A DNA stretch of 64,000 nucleotides from Polynucleobacter sp. 71A-WALBACH. GTDB lineage: Bacteria > Pseudomonadota > Gammaproteobacteria > Burkholderiales > Burkholderiaceae. The translations under genes and the position numbers were made by a program. Within the stretch, counting starts at the first letter, position 1. The number at the start of each line of letters is the position of its first letter. The notes under the pieces were generated by a model. That model ran no database searches and was not told where the DNA came from. It saw only the letters and a program-made list of their open reading frames with translations. The stretch is from NCBI RefSeq assembly GCF_018882365.1, contig NZ_JACVOP010000003.1, forward strand, positions 62,001-126,000. Reading direction: 5' to 3'. Positions 35,651 through 48,690 of this stretch are shown in pieces.

Positions 35651-36427
35651 ATGACAGATTCTAAGTTAACCATGGAGCCAGTCACTTTTTCTGAAAGTGG
35701 CGGCATTCGTTATTTGCATTTTGGCAGCGAGCTCATTCAGGGTGCCATGCGCATTCGGGATCCAGATGAGATTTATCTCGAGTACAACCAGCAAATGATG
35801 GCTTGGTTACTTTTTCTAGAAACCAAACCTGGAATGCGTATCGCTCAACTTGGTCTGGGTACTGGTGCGTTAACCAAGTTTTCTCATCGCTATTGTCCCG
35901 CTGTAAAAACTACTGTGGTTGAGCTCAATCCCGCAGTGATTGTTTCTGCTCGCAGTATGTTCTTCACGCCTGATGATGATCGGCGCCTAGAAACCTTACA
36001 AACAGATGCCAAGGCTTTCGTTCAGAACGCAAAGTATCAGAACCATTTTGACGCTGTCCAAGTTGATCTCTATGACGCTATTTGTGATGGGCCTGCAGCG
36101 AGCTCCTTAGACTTCTACAAGGGCTGTTACGATATTCTGAAATCCCCAGGCGTACTAACGGTGAACTTATTTTCTCGCCACAAAAGTTTTAACATCAATC
36201 TAAATAATATCTGTGAAGCCTTTGATAGCAGGGTACTCTTGTTTCCTGAATCGCATGATTGCAATGTCGTTGCCATCGCGTTTAAAGGCCCGCAGTTAGA
36301 CGTTGAATGGAAAGAGGTCTCTAAACGTGCTAAATTGATCATGGAAAAAACTGGTTTGCCTACCAATACATGGGCTTCGGGCTTAAATCGTGAAAACGCC
36401 CATCAAGAAAATAAGCTCACTATCTAA
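35651..36427 (+). CDS. Spermidine-synthase-like methyltransferase-fold protein
   Basis: A 258-residue Rossmann-fold protein related to SpeE. The nucleotide-binding region is RIAQLGLGTGALTKFSHRYC, with the acidic VVELNPAVI after the second strand. The SpeE catalytic loop, usually DSSDPxGPA, here reads VDLYDAICDGPAASS, so the canonical aspartate spacing is disturbed. The family N-terminal strand pattern is shortened. It is probably a spermidine synthase homologue without classical putrescine aminopropyltransferase activity. ATG 35651 is 4 bp after purL, and an earlier in-frame start at 35591 would lie inside purL. A strong terminator follows. Confidence 0.7.
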   Translation: MTDSKLTMEPVTFSESGGIRYLHFGSELIQGAMRIRDPDEIYLEYNQQMMAWLLFLETKPGMRIAQLGLGTGALTKFSHRYCPAVKTTVVELNPAVIVSARSMFFTPDDDRRLETLQTDAKAFVQNAKYQNHFDAVQVDLYDAICDGPAASSLDFYKGCYDILKSPGVLTVNLFSRHKSFNINLNNICEAFDSRVLLFPESHDCNVVAIAFKGPQLDVEWKEVSKRAKLIMEKTGLPTNTWASGLNRENAHQENKLTI

Positions 36428-36442
36428 ATAATTTTAGATAAG

Positions 36443-36471
36443 AAAAAGGCGATCAACTGATCGCCTTTTTT
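36443..36471. terminator. Bidirectional intrinsic terminator between the spermidine-synthase-like gene and acnB
   Basis: GGCGATC/GATCGCC with flanking A5 and T6 forms an extended perfect stem (AAAAAGGCGATC pairing with GATCGCCTTTTT) around an AACT loop. The A run and T run make it work in both directions, as expected between two convergent genes. Confidence 0.9.
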
Positions 36472-36501
36472 GTTGCCCTAAACATCAGGGCTAATTGTTG
36501 C

Positions 36502-39087
36502 TTAGATTGTTACTGTGTCAGCTACATCGCTAAATGACTTGATCTTGTCGAAGTTCATGTACTTATAAACTTCGCCAGCCTTCGCATTTAATGATTCCAC
36601 TTGATCGAAGTATTCCTTTGGAGTAGGTAAGCGTCCTAGCAGTGCCGCAACTGCTGAAAGCTCAGCGGAAGCTAGATATACGCGTGTATCAATACCTAAG
36701 CGATTTGGGAAGTTACGTGTCGAAGTAGAGACGGCTGTAGAGCCTTTACGGATCTGTGCCTGGTTACCCATACAAAGTGAGCAACCTGGAGTTTCCATAC
36801 GCGCACCTGTTGCGCCTAGTATTCCGTAATAGCCTTCTTCAGTCAGGATCATCTGATCCATCTTGGTTGGAGGAGCAACCCAGAGGCGTGTAGGCATATC
36901 TTTCTTGCCTTCAAGCACCTTACCAGCTGCGCGGAAGTGACCAATGTTAGTCATGCAAGAGCCGATAAATACTTCATCGATTTTCTCGCCAGAAACTTCA
37001 GACAAGAACTTCACATCATCTGGATCGTTTGGGCAAGCCAAGATCGGCTCTTTAATCTCGCTCATATCGATTTCGATAATCTCTGCGTATTCTGCATCAG
37101 CGTCAGCTTTGAGTAATTCAGGTTTCGCAATCCAAGCTTCCATCGCTTTAATACGACGGCCTAGCGTACGCTTATCTTCATAACCATTTGCGATCATCCA
37201 CTTCATCAAAGTGATATTGGAGCGCATGTATTCAATGATTGGCTCTTTGCTTAATTGAATCGCACAACCTGCAGCTGAACGCTCGGCTGAAGCATCAGAC
37301 AACTCAAATGCTTGCTCAACCTTGAGATCTGGCAGGCCTTCGATTTCTAGGATACGGCCAGAGAAAACGTTCTTCTTGTTTTGTTTTTCAACAGTCAACA
37401 AACCTTTTTTAATGGCATACAAAGGAATTGCATTTACCAAGTCACGCAAAGTGATGCCGGGCTGCATTTTCCCTTTGAAGCGAACCAATACTGACTCAGG
37501 CATATCTAAAGGCATGACACCTGTTGCAGCAGCAAAAGCGACTAGACCGGATCCAGCCGGGAAGGAGATACCAATTGGAAAACGGGTATGGCTATCGCCA
37601 CCAGTGCCGCAGGTATCAGGCAAAAGTAAGCGATTTAACCAACTATGAATAACACCATCACCTGGACGCAAAGCAACGCCGCCACGGTTGGTCATAAATG
37701 CTGGCAACTCATGGTGAGTACGAATATCTACTGGCTTTGGATAGGCAGATGTATGGCAGAACGATTGCATTACCAAGTCGGCAGAAAAGCCTAGGCAAGC
37801 CAAGTCCTTCAATTCATCACGGGTCATTGGACCAGTGGTGTCTTGTGAGCCAACGGTAGTCATGTGTGGCTCGCAATAGGTATCTGGGCGAACGCCTTGA
37901 CCTTCCGGCAATCCACAAGCGCGACCAACCATCTTCTGCGCCAAGCTGAAACCTTTTTTGTTATCAGGCGGGCTAACAGGGATGCGGAATTCTGTAGAAG
38001 CTGGCAAGCCAAGGGCTGCACGAGCTTTAGCAGTGAGGCCACGACCCACGATCAAAGGGATACGTCCACCTGCGCGTACTTCATCCAGAATTACTGGTGA
38101 CTTGAGTGAGAACGAGGCAATCTCTTTCCCATTTTTGAAGGCCTTACCTTCGTATGGGCGCAATTCAATTTCGTCGCCCATATTCATATCGGATACGTCT
38201 AGCTCTACTGGCAATGCGCCAGCATCTTCCATGGTGTTAAAGAAGATTGGGGCAATCTTGGTGCCCAAGCAAACACCACCAAAGCGCTTGTTAGGAACGA
38301 AGGGAATATCTTGGCCAGTCCACCACAACACGGAGTTGGTTGCAGATTTGCGTGATGAACCTGTACCAACTACATCTCCAACATAGGCAATTTGATTACC
38401 TTTTTTCTGGAGAGCTTCAATCTGCTTCATTGGGCCGCGGACACCAACCTCGTCAGGCTCGATACCTGGACGTGGATTTTTCAACATGATGGTTGCATGC
38501 AGCGGAATATCTGGGCGGCTCCATGCATCGGGAGCAGGGGACAGGTCATCGGTATTCGTTTCACCAGTGACTTTGAATACAGTGAGCTTCATGCTCTCTG
38601 GAACGGCTGGACGGCTTGTGAACCACTCAGCATCTGCCCAGCTCTGTAGCACTTCCTTGGCTTGTGCATTACCTTTCTCAGCCAATTCCTGAACGTCATG
38701 GAAGTAGTCGAACATCAACAAGGTCTTTTTCAATGCAGCTGCGGCAGTTGCTGCGCACTCAGCATCAGACAGTAATTCAACCAGAGGCTTGATGTTGTAA
38801 CCACCCAGCATCGTGCCCAAGAGTTCAGTCGCTTTGATGCGTGAGATCAAAGGAGACTTATCTGTACCTTTTGCAACGGCATCTAAAAACTCTGCTTTAA
38901 CTTTGGCCGCTTCATCGACGCCAGCAGGCACTCGATTGGTAATCAATTCAACCAATTCCGCCTCTTTGCCCTTTGGAGGATTTTTGAGCAAACCAACCAA
39001 TTCTGCAGTTTGATCTTTAGTCAGAGGGAGGGCTGGAATTCCAAGGGTTGCGCGTTCGGCAACTTGGGCGTTGTAGGCTTCTAGCAT
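36502..39087 (-). CDS. acnB: Aconitate hydratase B
   Basis: TCA-cycle [4Fe-4S] enzyme that interconverts citrate and isocitrate, and 2-methyl-cis-aconitate in the methylcitrate cycle. The 861 residues are normal for AcnB. The N-terminal HEAT-like domain is specific to AcnB ([20 protein letters not shown]), followed by a swivel domain and the catalytic domains. Cluster cysteines include [13 protein letters not shown] and [17 protein letters not shown]. The start ATG follows TAGGAAA on the minus strand. A TACAAT -10 and a 14-bp palindrome are upstream. Confidence 0.97.
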   Translation of the reverse strand: MLEAYNAQVAERATLGIPALPLTKDQTAELVGLLKNPPKGKEAELVELITNRVPAGVDEAAKVKAEFLDAVAKGTDKSPLISRIKATELLGTMLGGYNIKPLVELLSDAECAATAAAALKKTLLMFDYFHDVQELAEKGNAQAKEVLQSWADAEWFTSRPAVPESMKLTVFKVTGETNTDDLSPAPDAWSRPDIPLHATIMLKNPRPGIEPDEVGVRGPMKQIEALQKKGNQIAYVGDVVGTGSSRKSATNSVLWWTGQDIPFVPNKRFGGVCLGTKIAPIFFNTMEDAGALPVELDVSDMNMGDEIELRPYEGKAFKNGKEIASFSLKSPVILDEVRAGGRIPLIVGRGLTAKARAALGLPASTEFRIPVSPPDNKKGFSLAQKMVGRACGLPEGQGVRPDTYCEPHMTTVGSQDTTGPMTRDELKDLACLGFSADLVMQSFCHTSAYPKPVDIRTHHELPAFMTNRGGVALRPGDGVIHSWLNRLLLPDTCGTGGDSHTRFPIGISFPAGSGLVAFAAATGVMPLDMPESVLVRFKGKMQPGITLRDLVNAIPLYAIKKGLLTVEKQNKKNVFSGRILEIEGLPDLKVEQAFELSDASAERSAAGCAIQLSKEPIIEYMRSNITLMKWMIANGYEDKRTLGRRIKAMEAWIAKPELLKADADAEYAEIIEIDMSEIKEPILACPNDPDDVKFLSEVSGEKIDEVFIGSCMTNIGHFRAAGKVLEGKKDMPTRLWVAPPTKMDQMILTEEGYYGILGATGARMETPGCSLCMGNQAQIRKGSTAVSTSTRNFPNRLGIDTRVYLASAELSAVAALLGRLPTPKEYFDQVESLNAKAGEVYKYMNFDKIKSFSDVADTVTI

Positions 39088-39153
39088 CGTATTTCCTATC
39101 GGGTAAGAGTTATCAACTTAAGGCTCAGCAGGGTGTGTTTCCCTATCTAGTCT

Positions 39154-39159
39154 ATTGTA
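39154..39159 (-). promoter_or_regulatory. acnB -10 box
   Basis: TACAAT on the minus strand (plus sequence ATTGTA). The -35 position at 17 nt spacing falls in the TATATA of the palindrome at 39173-39186. The resulting leader would be about 60 nt long. Confidence 0.45.
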
Positions 39160-39172
39160 ATTGGAAATTCAT

Positions 39173-39186
39173 GTCTTATATAAGAC
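39173..39186. promoter_or_regulatory. 14-bp perfect palindrome, candidate operator of acnB
   Basis: GTCTTATATAAGAC is an exact palindrome about 86 bp upstream of the acnB ATG and overlapping the likely -35. Palindromes of this type (an ATA/TAT core with short GC ends) are typical of GntR/FadR-type repressors that control TCA and propionate genes in betaproteobacteria. That regulator assignment is inference. The rest of the 39088-39324 gap holds no gene and is AT rich. Confidence 0.45.
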
Positions 39187-39324
39187 TTAATTAACAAAAA
39201 ACTTAAAAAATTGAAAATAAAGGGGGAGTGATAAAGAATATAAGATCTAGAATCTAAGTTACTGATTTTTATAGGGAATTCTGTAAGCATGAGATATTAA
39301 TGACTAAAAAATGGTAATTAAGGG

Positions 39325-39777
39325 CTATTTTTCCCTAACCCAGGTCTGAGTCCTACCTAACAACGGAATTCCAATATACGCTCGGACATCTAATTTGAAC
39401 CCTTGATCAATTAACTTAGCTTCAACGCGGTAGATCTCACCATTATCTGGATCCAGTATTTGCCCACCAGAGTAGACCCCATCAGTCAATTTAAGATCGC
39501 TCAGAATTTTCATCCCCAGGACCGGCTTACCTCTGCGGAAGTCGGTACATTTATCGCATAAAGCTGGTGAGTTTGGGTCAAGAAGTCGCTTAATATTGCC
39601 GCTATAAATACCGTCTTTAGTGGTGATCTCGATGAGGGCGGCAGGCTGATTTGTTTCGTCATCAAAAGTCCTCCAGATGCCAGTAATTGAGCTGAAATCA
39701 TTGGCAGCACAAATTTGAGGGGTAATAGCCGCGGCCATTAATAGCGTAGACAGGGCTAAGTTACGGTATTTAATCAT
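39325..39777 (-). CDS. DUF2147 family secreted protein
   Basis: A 150-residue protein with an N-terminal signal peptide (LALSTLLMAAAITPQICAAN) and then the DUF2147 domain: ITGIWRTFDDETNQPAALIEI, YSGNIKRLLDP, CDKCTDFRRGKPVLGMKIL, GGQILDPDNGEIYRVEAKL and a C-terminal LLGRTQTWVRE. The family is periplasmic with a beta-barrel-like fold and no established function. The CDKC pair is conserved in many members and could form a disulfide. AGGAAAAAG lies upstream of the ATG. It stands alone between acnB and pyrG. Confidence 0.85.
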   Translation of the reverse strand: MIKYRNLALSTLLMAAAITPQICAANDFSSITGIWRTFDDETNQPAALIEITTKDGIYSGNIKRLLDPNSPALCDKCTDFRRGKPVLGMKILSDLKLTDGVYSGGQILDPDNGEIYRVEAKLIDQGFKLDVRAYIGIPLLGRTQTWVREK

Positions 39778-39859
39778 TGCTTTAGCTTTTTCCTAGGGGG
39801 TGGTGGCAATTACGAACATCTTACCGCTCAAAATTTGGGACTGTAGGACAGCCTATCGT

Positions 39860-39865
39860 TATAAT
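39860..39865 (+). promoter_or_regulatory. pyrG -10 box
   Basis: A perfect TATAAT 25 bp before the pyrG ATG, giving an ordinary leader of about 18 nt. The closest -35-like element is TTGGGA at 39835-39840, with a long 19-nt spacer. It contrasts with the box-next-to-ATG arrangement found at other genes here. Confidence 0.5.
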
Positions 39866-39887
39866 TACTTTTTCCAACAGAGCTTAA

Positions 39888-41552
<1,665 letters not shown>

Positions 41553-41561
41553 GAGAGACAA

Positions 41562-43744
<2,183 letters not shown>

Positions 43745-43765
43745 TAGATAGTTACTTTCGAATCT

Positions 43766-44092
43766 ATGCGTATCGTCATCTACTCTATGCTGTTATTGCT
43801 AATCGCAATACAGTACCCACTGTGGTTGGGTAAGGGTGGATGGCTTAAGGTTTATGAGATGGAGAAGCAGCTTGAATTACAGCAGGCCAAAAATGGCTTG
43901 CTGAGTTTGCGTAATGCTAAGTTGACGGGAGATGTTAAAGATTTAAAAGATGGTACCCGCGCCATCGAAGAGCGTGCTCGGGTTGAGCACGGCATGATTA
44001 AAGAGGGCGAATTCTTCGTACAAATTTTGCCGACCGAGAAATCAGCCGCTAACTCTGCTGACGGTGTGAAGCCTACAACGACTAAGCAATAA
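43766..44092 (+). CDS. ftsB: Cell division protein FtsB
   Basis: Bitopic inner-membrane protein of the FtsQLB divisome complex. A short cytoplasmic start is followed by one membrane span (VIYSMLLLLIAIQYPLWLG) and a leucine-rich coiled coil in the periplasm (about residues 28-70). The family end is IEERARVEHGMIKEGEFFVQ. The 108 residues are normal. It follows eno by 21 bp with no obvious ribosome binding site and ends 10 bp from the convergent hslO. Confidence 0.93.
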   Translation: MRIVIYSMLLLLIAIQYPLWLGKGGWLKVYEMEKQLELQQAKNGLLSLRNAKLTGDVKDLKDGTRAIEERARVEHGMIKEGEFFVQILPTEKSAANSADGVKPTTTKQ

Positions 44093-44102
44093 CTACCGCC
44101 GC

Positions 44103-45068
44103 CTAATGACCGCTTGATGGTGGTCTTGTAGCATCAGCCAATAAATCCGTTTTAAATACTTGTCTGCAATCTACCGCATCAAAGCGATAGGCCTTGGCAC
44201 AAAAATCACACTCAGTCTCTACCGCCCCTTGCTCCGCAAGAATGCTTTCAACCTCGGCTTCTCCAAGCATTCTGAGAACATCAGCCACTTTCGCGCGTGA
44301 ACAGCGGCAGCTGAAACGAATAGGGCGAGCTGGAAAGCTCCGAACACCACTCTCAACTGACTCTTCTAAAAATAGGCGTCGCAGAATTGTTTCTGGTGGC
44401 AGGGTTAATAACTCTTCATCGGTGACAGTTTCACCAAGAGTCTGAATTCTGGTCCAGCCTTCAGCGGCAAGTTGAGGATCTAAATGGGCATGACCCCCAG
44501 AGTCTGGTAGTCGCTGCAAAAGCAGTCCACCCACATGAGTATCGTTCGATGTAAGCCAGATACGGGTATCCAACTGTTCCGAGTTTTGCATATAGAGAGC
44601 GATGGCTTCAGCAGCGCTAGTAACAGGCTTAATTACGGTCCCACGGTGCTCCTGGAGGGCCACAATGCCTTGATAAGGGGGTTGCCCTGGCTGACGGTCA
44701 GAAGGGTCTAGGGTGATCACGAGACGGCCTGTATTGTCGGCATCCAATAACTCGCCTAGAGTGGCGTTTGGGTCAATGCTAGCGGCATCTACTGACAGCT
44801 TTACGGTTGCTCGCATGGTTAGATCAGACTTACATTCAACTACCAGCAGCTGGATGGGGCCCTTACTTTGGGCCTGAATAATTAAAGTGCCATCAAATTT
44901 CAGGCTAGCGCTTAAGAGGGTCGCTGCGCCCACAAAGTCACCCAGTATTCGGCGTACTACCGGGGGATCGTTGCGACGCTCTAAAACGGCCTGCCAGGCG
45001 CTGCTGATGGAAACAATCTCCCCGCGCACTGGGGCGCCATCACACATAAATACAAGTAATTCGTTCAT
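44103..45068 (-). CDS. hslO: Redox-regulated chaperone Hsp33
   Basis: Holdase chaperone activated by oxidation of its zinc-binding cysteines. The 321-residue reading begins MNELLVFMCDGAPVRGEIVS, which matches the family N-terminus, so the in-frame ATG at 45143 (25 extra residues) is rejected. The C-terminal zinc motif is present as FSCRCSRAKV and CDFCAKAY. A GATACT sits 7 nt before ATG with no Shine-Dalgarno, which suggests another near-leaderless start. The convergent gene is ftsB and the divergent one is gltX. Confidence 0.94.
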   Translation of the reverse strand: MNELLVFMCDGAPVRGEIVSISSAWQAVLERRNDPPVVRRILGDFVGAATLLSASLKFDGTLIIQAQSKGPIQLLVVECKSDLTMRATVKLSVDAASIDPNATLGELLDADNTGRLVITLDPSDRQPGQPPYQGIVALQEHRGTVIKPVTSAAEAIALYMQNSEQLDTRIWLTSNDTHVGGLLLQRLPDSGGHAHLDPQLAAEGWTRIQTLGETVTDEELLTLPPETILRRLFLEESVESGVRSFPARPIRFSCRCSRAKVADVLRMLGEAEVESILAEQGAVETECDFCAKAYRFDAVDCRQVFKTDLLADATRPPSSGH

Positions 45069-45132
45069 AAGTGAAAGTATCCACTTTTTTGAGGATTGGG
45101 GTGCTAAATCAGGAAATCTAAAGCCGACCTGA

Positions 45133-45138
45133 GATAAT
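45133..45138 (+). promoter_or_regulatory. gltX -10 box (extended) that decides the start codon
   Basis: TGA-GATAAT, an extended -10, ends 7 nt before ATG 45146. The ATG at 45137 lies inside this box and so would not be on the transcript. This supports 45146 as the real, leaderless gltX start. Confidence 0.45.
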
Positions 45139-45145
45139 GTCATTT

Positions 45146-46540
45146 ATGCATATACGTACACGATTCGCCCCTAGTCCAACGGGCTTTATTCACTTGGGCA
45201 ACCTCCGCAGCGCTTTGTATCCGTGGGCTTTTGCCCGTCATAACAAGGGCGATTTCATCCTGCGTATCGAGGATACCGATTTAGAGCGCTCTACCCAAGA
45301 GGCTGTCGACGTCATTATCGAGGGAATGGCTTGGCTTGGCCTGGACTTAGATGAGGGCCCGATCTATCAAATGCAGCGCATTGATCGTTATCGTGAAGTG
45401 GTAAAGCAGATGCTTGATGCTGGCCTTGCTTACCCTTGCTATATGAGCGAGGATGAGTTGAATAAGCTTCGCGATCAACAGATGGCAAATAAAGAAAAGC
45501 CGCGCTATAACGGCCAATGGCGCCCTGAGCCTGGTAAAACTCTGCCAGAAATTCCTGAGGGGGTATTGCCGGTAATTCGCTTTAAGAACCCGATTGGCGG
45601 ATCCGTTACCTGGGATGATGCTGTTAAAGGCAAGATTGAAATTAGTAATGATGAATTGGATGATTTGGTGATTGCCCGCCCTGATGGCACGCCAACCTAT
45701 AACTTCTGTGTAGTGGTGGATGATTTGGATATGAATATTACCCACGTCATTCGTGGTGATGATCATGTGAACAATACGCCACGGCAAATCAATATCATGC
45801 GAGCTCTTGGTGGAACGCCCCCGGTATATGCCCATTTACCAACCGTCCTCAATGACTCTGGTGAAAAAATGAGCAAGCGTAACGGCGCCATGAGCGTACG
45901 TGATTACCAAAAAGCAGGGTATCTCCCAGAGGCCATCTTGAATTACCTAGCTAGACTGGGTTGGTCTCATGGGGATGCCGAGATCTTTACTAAAGAGCAA
46001 TTTGTAAACTGGTTTGATCTCGATAGTCTTGGTCGATCACCGGCGCAACACAACCCTGAAAAATTACTTTGGCTAAATCATCAATATATTCAGAATGCTG
46101 ATCCAAGTGTCTTAGCAGAAGTGACTAAACCTTTTGCGCACGAACTTGGTATTGATACAGAAAAGGGTCCTGATTTTTCACAAGTCGTAGCGCTCTTAAA
46201 AGATCGTGCCAATACCTTAATTGAAATCGCGGAGGGCGCAAAGTTGTTTTATTTGCCTGCGCCAACACATAGTGCCGACCAACTGTCTGCAAATATTCCA
46301 CAAGAAATTATTCCAGCCCTCAAGGATTTAATTGCAGCTATTCAGTCAGCCGATCATACGAAGGCTGCTTATGGAGCAGCGTTTAAAGAAGTATTGGCCA
46401 AACACCAGATCAAAATGCCCGCTTTAGCGATGCCTGTTCGCTATGCTTTATTTGCCACCACACAGACTCCAGCCATTGATTCTGTATTGGTTGTTTTGGG
46501 CAAAGAGGAGGCTGTGCAACGCCTTTCTAAGGTCGTCTAA
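45146..46540 (+). CDS. gltX: Glutamyl-tRNA synthetase
   Basis: Class I aminoacyl-tRNA synthetase that charges tRNA-Glu. The HIGH-like motif lies in [20 protein letters not shown] and KMSKS in [23 protein letters not shown] is characteristic. No Cys-rich zinc region is obvious in the catalytic domain. Starting at 45146 ([13 protein letters not shown]) gives 464 residues and fits the family N-terminus. A second ATG at 45137 overlaps a -10 box. It is followed by a tRNA-Ala-Glu-Asp operon, and so is near one of its own substrates. Confidence 0.96.
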   Translation: MHIRTRFAPSPTGFIHLGNLRSALYPWAFARHNKGDFILRIEDTDLERSTQEAVDVIIEGMAWLGLDLDEGPIYQMQRIDRYREVVKQMLDAGLAYPCYMSEDELNKLRDQQMANKEKPRYNGQWRPEPGKTLPEIPEGVLPVIRFKNPIGGSVTWDDAVKGKIEISNDELDDLVIARPDGTPTYNFCVVVDDLDMNITHVIRGDDHVNNTPRQINIMRALGGTPPVYAHLPTVLNDSGEKMSKRNGAMSVRDYQKAGYLPEAILNYLARLGWSHGDAEIFTKEQFVNWFDLDSLGRSPAQHNPEKLLWLNHQYIQNADPSVLAEVTKPFAHELGIDTEKGPDFSQVVALLKDRANTLIEIAEGAKLFYLPAPTHSADQLSANIPQEIIPALKDLIAAIQSADHTKAAYGAAFKEVLAKHQIKMPALAMPVRYALFATTQTPAIDSVLVVLGKEEAVQRLSKVV

Positions 46541-46548
46541 TACAGAAT

Positions 46549-46578
46549 TTGCGTCCTCCTGCAAAAATAGGATAAAAT
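46549..46578 (+). promoter_or_regulatory. Promoter of the tRNA-Ala-Glu-Asp operon
   Basis: TTGCGT (46549-46554) and TAAAAT (46573-46578) are separated by 18 nt, about 43 bp before the mature tRNA-Ala start, in the 81-bp gap after gltX. It is a reasonable sigma-70 promoter with no coding alternative. Confidence 0.5.
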
Positions 46579-46621
46579 CTTGGATTGTTTTGAGTGTCTT
46601 GTAGATTTTTAGCGAGATTAC

Positions 46622-46697
<76 letters not shown>

Positions 46698-46746
46698 AGC
46701 ATTTAAAATAGCAGCATTAGTTTTAGTAGTTTAAGTAGTAGTCCAG

Positions 46747-46822
46747 GTCCCCATCGTCTAGAGGCCTAGGACATCACCCTTTCACGGTGAGTACGGGGGT
46801 TCGAATCCCCCTGGGGACGCCA
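46747..46822 (+). tRNA. tRNA-Glu (anticodon UUC)
   Basis: A 76-nt gene with encoded CCA. Acceptor arms GTCCCCA and TGGGGAC are perfect, discriminator G. The anticodon loop has CTTTCAC with TTC, and the T arm is CGGGGGTTCGAATCCCCCT. Middle gene of the operon, 49 bp after tRNA-Ala. Its synthetase gltX lies just upstream. Confidence 0.97.
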
Positions 46823-46879
46823 AAATTTTTGGCTAGTTGTGAGCAGTAAGAAGTGACACAAGTAGCAATTGATGTACTT

Positions 46880-46956
46880 GGAGCGGTAGTTCAGTTGGTT
46901 AGAATATCGGCCTGTCACGCCGAGGGTCGCGGGTTCGAGTCCCGTCCGCTCCGCCA
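46880..46956 (+). tRNA. tRNA-Asp (anticodon GUC)
   Basis: A 77-nt gene with encoded CCA. Acceptor arms GGAGCGG and CCGCTCC are perfect, discriminator G. The anticodon loop CTGTCAC gives GTC, and the T arm is GCGGGTTCGAGTCCCGT. Last gene of the operon, followed by a strong terminator. Confidence 0.97.
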
Positions 46957-46967
46957 GATGTATAGAT

Positions 46968-46991
46968 AAAGCCCCTTTATGGGGCTTTTTT
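46968..46991 (+). terminator. Intrinsic terminator of the tRNA operon
   Basis: AAAGCCCC and GGGGCTTT form a perfect 8-bp stem around TTTAT, followed by six T. It also separates the tRNA operon from the convergent MipA-like gene. Confidence 0.92.
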
Positions 46992-47010
46992 CTTTCCTAC
47001 TTACTGGAGA

Positions 47011-47781
47011 TCATTTGAAGCGGTAAGCAACCGCTGCAAAAATATTATCTTGGAATGATTTCGTCATGACGGGGCTGTTATTTATTCCGGCACCCATCCA
47101 CTTTCTCTTGGCATACACATTCAAATACCAGTTCTCTACGATAGGCACCTCAATCAATACGCCTGCCAGTAGATTATTAGTGGCAGGTGCCGCATAAGCT
47201 GAGTATCCCAATGAACTTGCTTGCCCTTGATTTAAACCGTAGTAGTAGTTAGTGTATTGAGAAGATTGGCGCTCAATACCAACTTGGGGGTAAAGAGTGA
47301 TCTTTTTGACGGTTTCAATTTCAGCAAAATAGAGCAACTCATATAGAGCTCCCTTAGATTTTCCAAAGTCATGATATGCATTGAGGAATATGGAGCCTAC
47401 CGGCGTTTCCTGCAGCGTCCCGAACCCTAAGGGAATTGGATCGCTATTGTTGATTGAATTATTGTTATACGGAGATTTAATCTTGTAAGAGTCGAGACTG
47501 ACTTTACCAATTACCTCAAAATAACCATAACCCATTTTAAAAGTCTTGATTCCGAACTCATCAATCCGCATAAAAAAACGCTGGTAGTCAAAAAAAGCAT
47601 AAGGCAGGGGAAGGGACTGAGCCCCCTCGGTTCCGATATGTAAATTGGATGTGTACACAGCTACGCCAATATCACCAATCAATCTATCGGGTATGCCATC
47701 CGGAAATTCGCCATCTGAATAGGCGGGCATACTAATTAAATATGCGATCAACAATACAGAAGTTTTTAATGCGAGATTCAT
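47011..47781 (-). CDS. MipA/OmpV-family outer membrane protein
   Basis: A 256-residue predicted outer-membrane barrel with a signal peptide (SVLLIAYLISMPAYSDG). The pattern of alternating strands, tyrosine-rich loops and the C-terminal FAAVAYRFK (a beta-signal ending in an aromatic-containing strand) fits MipA/OmpV. YTSNLHIGTEGAQSLPLPYA and the GVLIEVPIVENWYLNVYAK region are family-like. MipA scaffolds MltA and PBPs in E. coli, but many homologues have no known role. It overlaps the upstream hydrolase gene by 4 nt, so the two are translated together. Confidence 0.7.
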   Translation of the reverse strand: MNLALKTSVLLIAYLISMPAYSDGEFPDGIPDRLIGDIGVAVYTSNLHIGTEGAQSLPLPYAFFDYQRFFMRIDEFGIKTFKMGYGYFEVIGKVSLDSYKIKSPYNNNSINNSDPIPLGFGTLQETPVGSIFLNAYHDFGKSKGALYELLYFAEIETVKKITLYPQVGIERQSSQYTNYYYGLNQGQASSLGYSAYAAPATNNLLAGVLIEVPIVENWYLNVYAKRKWMGAGINNSPVMTKSFQDNIFAAVAYRFK

Positions 47782-48644
47782 CCCAAATCAATCCGCTCTT
47801 GATTACGCGCTTTTAGCAATTTGGGTTTATGGGTAGAGTAGTAGTGCTCCATACCAGTATCAATAGCATTTGCCCGGTCCAAAAAGCGGAGACATTCATT
47901 GAGTACGATTTCTCGCTCGTTATCAATCGTCACAATGTGATAGCTATTGCCGAGCCAAATTACTCGGCGTAGCTCGGAGCTGATGTTGTGCAAAATCTCC
48001 TGTGCAGACCAAATCGAACAGGTATCGTCCTCTACTGATTGGATAATCAAAACTCGATTAGAAATCAGATCGAGATGACTTTTTGCATAAGACATTAAAC
48101 CCTTTGCCTCGTGTAAATGCCTTGAGGTTATGGAGGCAGCACCTACTTCAGATACCTCAGCCGTCTTAAATTTCTCCGCAATACGCCTTTGCAAGTCCGC
48201 ATTTTTCACGCCAAAGGGGGCACGCTCCCGATATTTCCATGATCTTGCCCCAATGAGATAGAGCACATCTAAAAGGGGGCGGTACCACGGTACCGACCAA
48301 CCGTCATACTTAAGCACTGGAGACATCAAAATAATTGAGCCAATATCTGAACGTTGCGAAGCTACAGCAAGAGCCAATGTGGCGCCCATACTTATTCCAC
48401 CGAGGTGGATGGAGGCATATTTACCAGCCATTGAATCAATTAAAAAATGTAGCTGAGAGAGCCAAGTATGGAAATTATCTGCGGGGGTACCAAATAAAAA
48501 TCCATCTAAGTCTGGCACCAGCACATCATGACCATTTTTCTCCAAGAAGCGGGGTAGCTGGCCAAGCTCTAGCCCGCTCCCGTTTAAACCAGGGATAAGT
48601 ATGGTCAGGCTAGGTTTAATGGGTATCTGTGTATTCCCTGTCAT
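47778..48644 (-). CDS. Alpha/beta hydrolase, carboxylesterase-like
   Basis: A 288-residue reading from ATG 48644. A longer reading would begin with a TTG at 48707 inside the divergent gene. The oxyanion-side motif is IPGLNGSGLELGQLP, the nucleophile elbow is HLGGISMGATLALAVA with Ser in GISMG, a candidate acid lies in SVEDDTCSIW, and a candidate His in GNSYHIVTID. It resembles the Est30/monoacylglycerol-lipase group of carboxylesterases. The substrate is unknown. Overlap with the MipA-like gene suggests a shared envelope-linked role, which is inference only. Confidence 0.65.
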   Translation of the reverse strand: MTGNTQIPIKPSLTILIPGLNGSGLELGQLPRFLEKNGHDVLVPDLDGFLFGTPADNFHTWLSQLHFLIDSMAGKYASIHLGGISMGATLALAVASQRSDIGSIILMSPVLKYDGWSVPWYRPLLDVLYLIGARSWKYRERAPFGVKNADLQRRIAEKFKTAEVSEVGAASITSRHLHEAKGLMSYAKSHLDLISNRVLIIQSVEDDTCSIWSAQEILHNISSELRRVIWLGNSYHIVTIDNEREIVLNECLRFLDRANAIDTGMEHYYSTHKPKLLKARNQERIDLG

Positions 48645-48690
48645 ATTGATTGCAGAGCTTTTATTTGAGTTGTTGTAGGATACATGAACT

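Noticed and set aside
44108..44125. GACCGC/GTGGTC hairpin between ftsB and hslO as a third embedded terminator
   Set aside because: Six pairs with one G-T and no T tract after it (TTGTAG), so termination is not supported.
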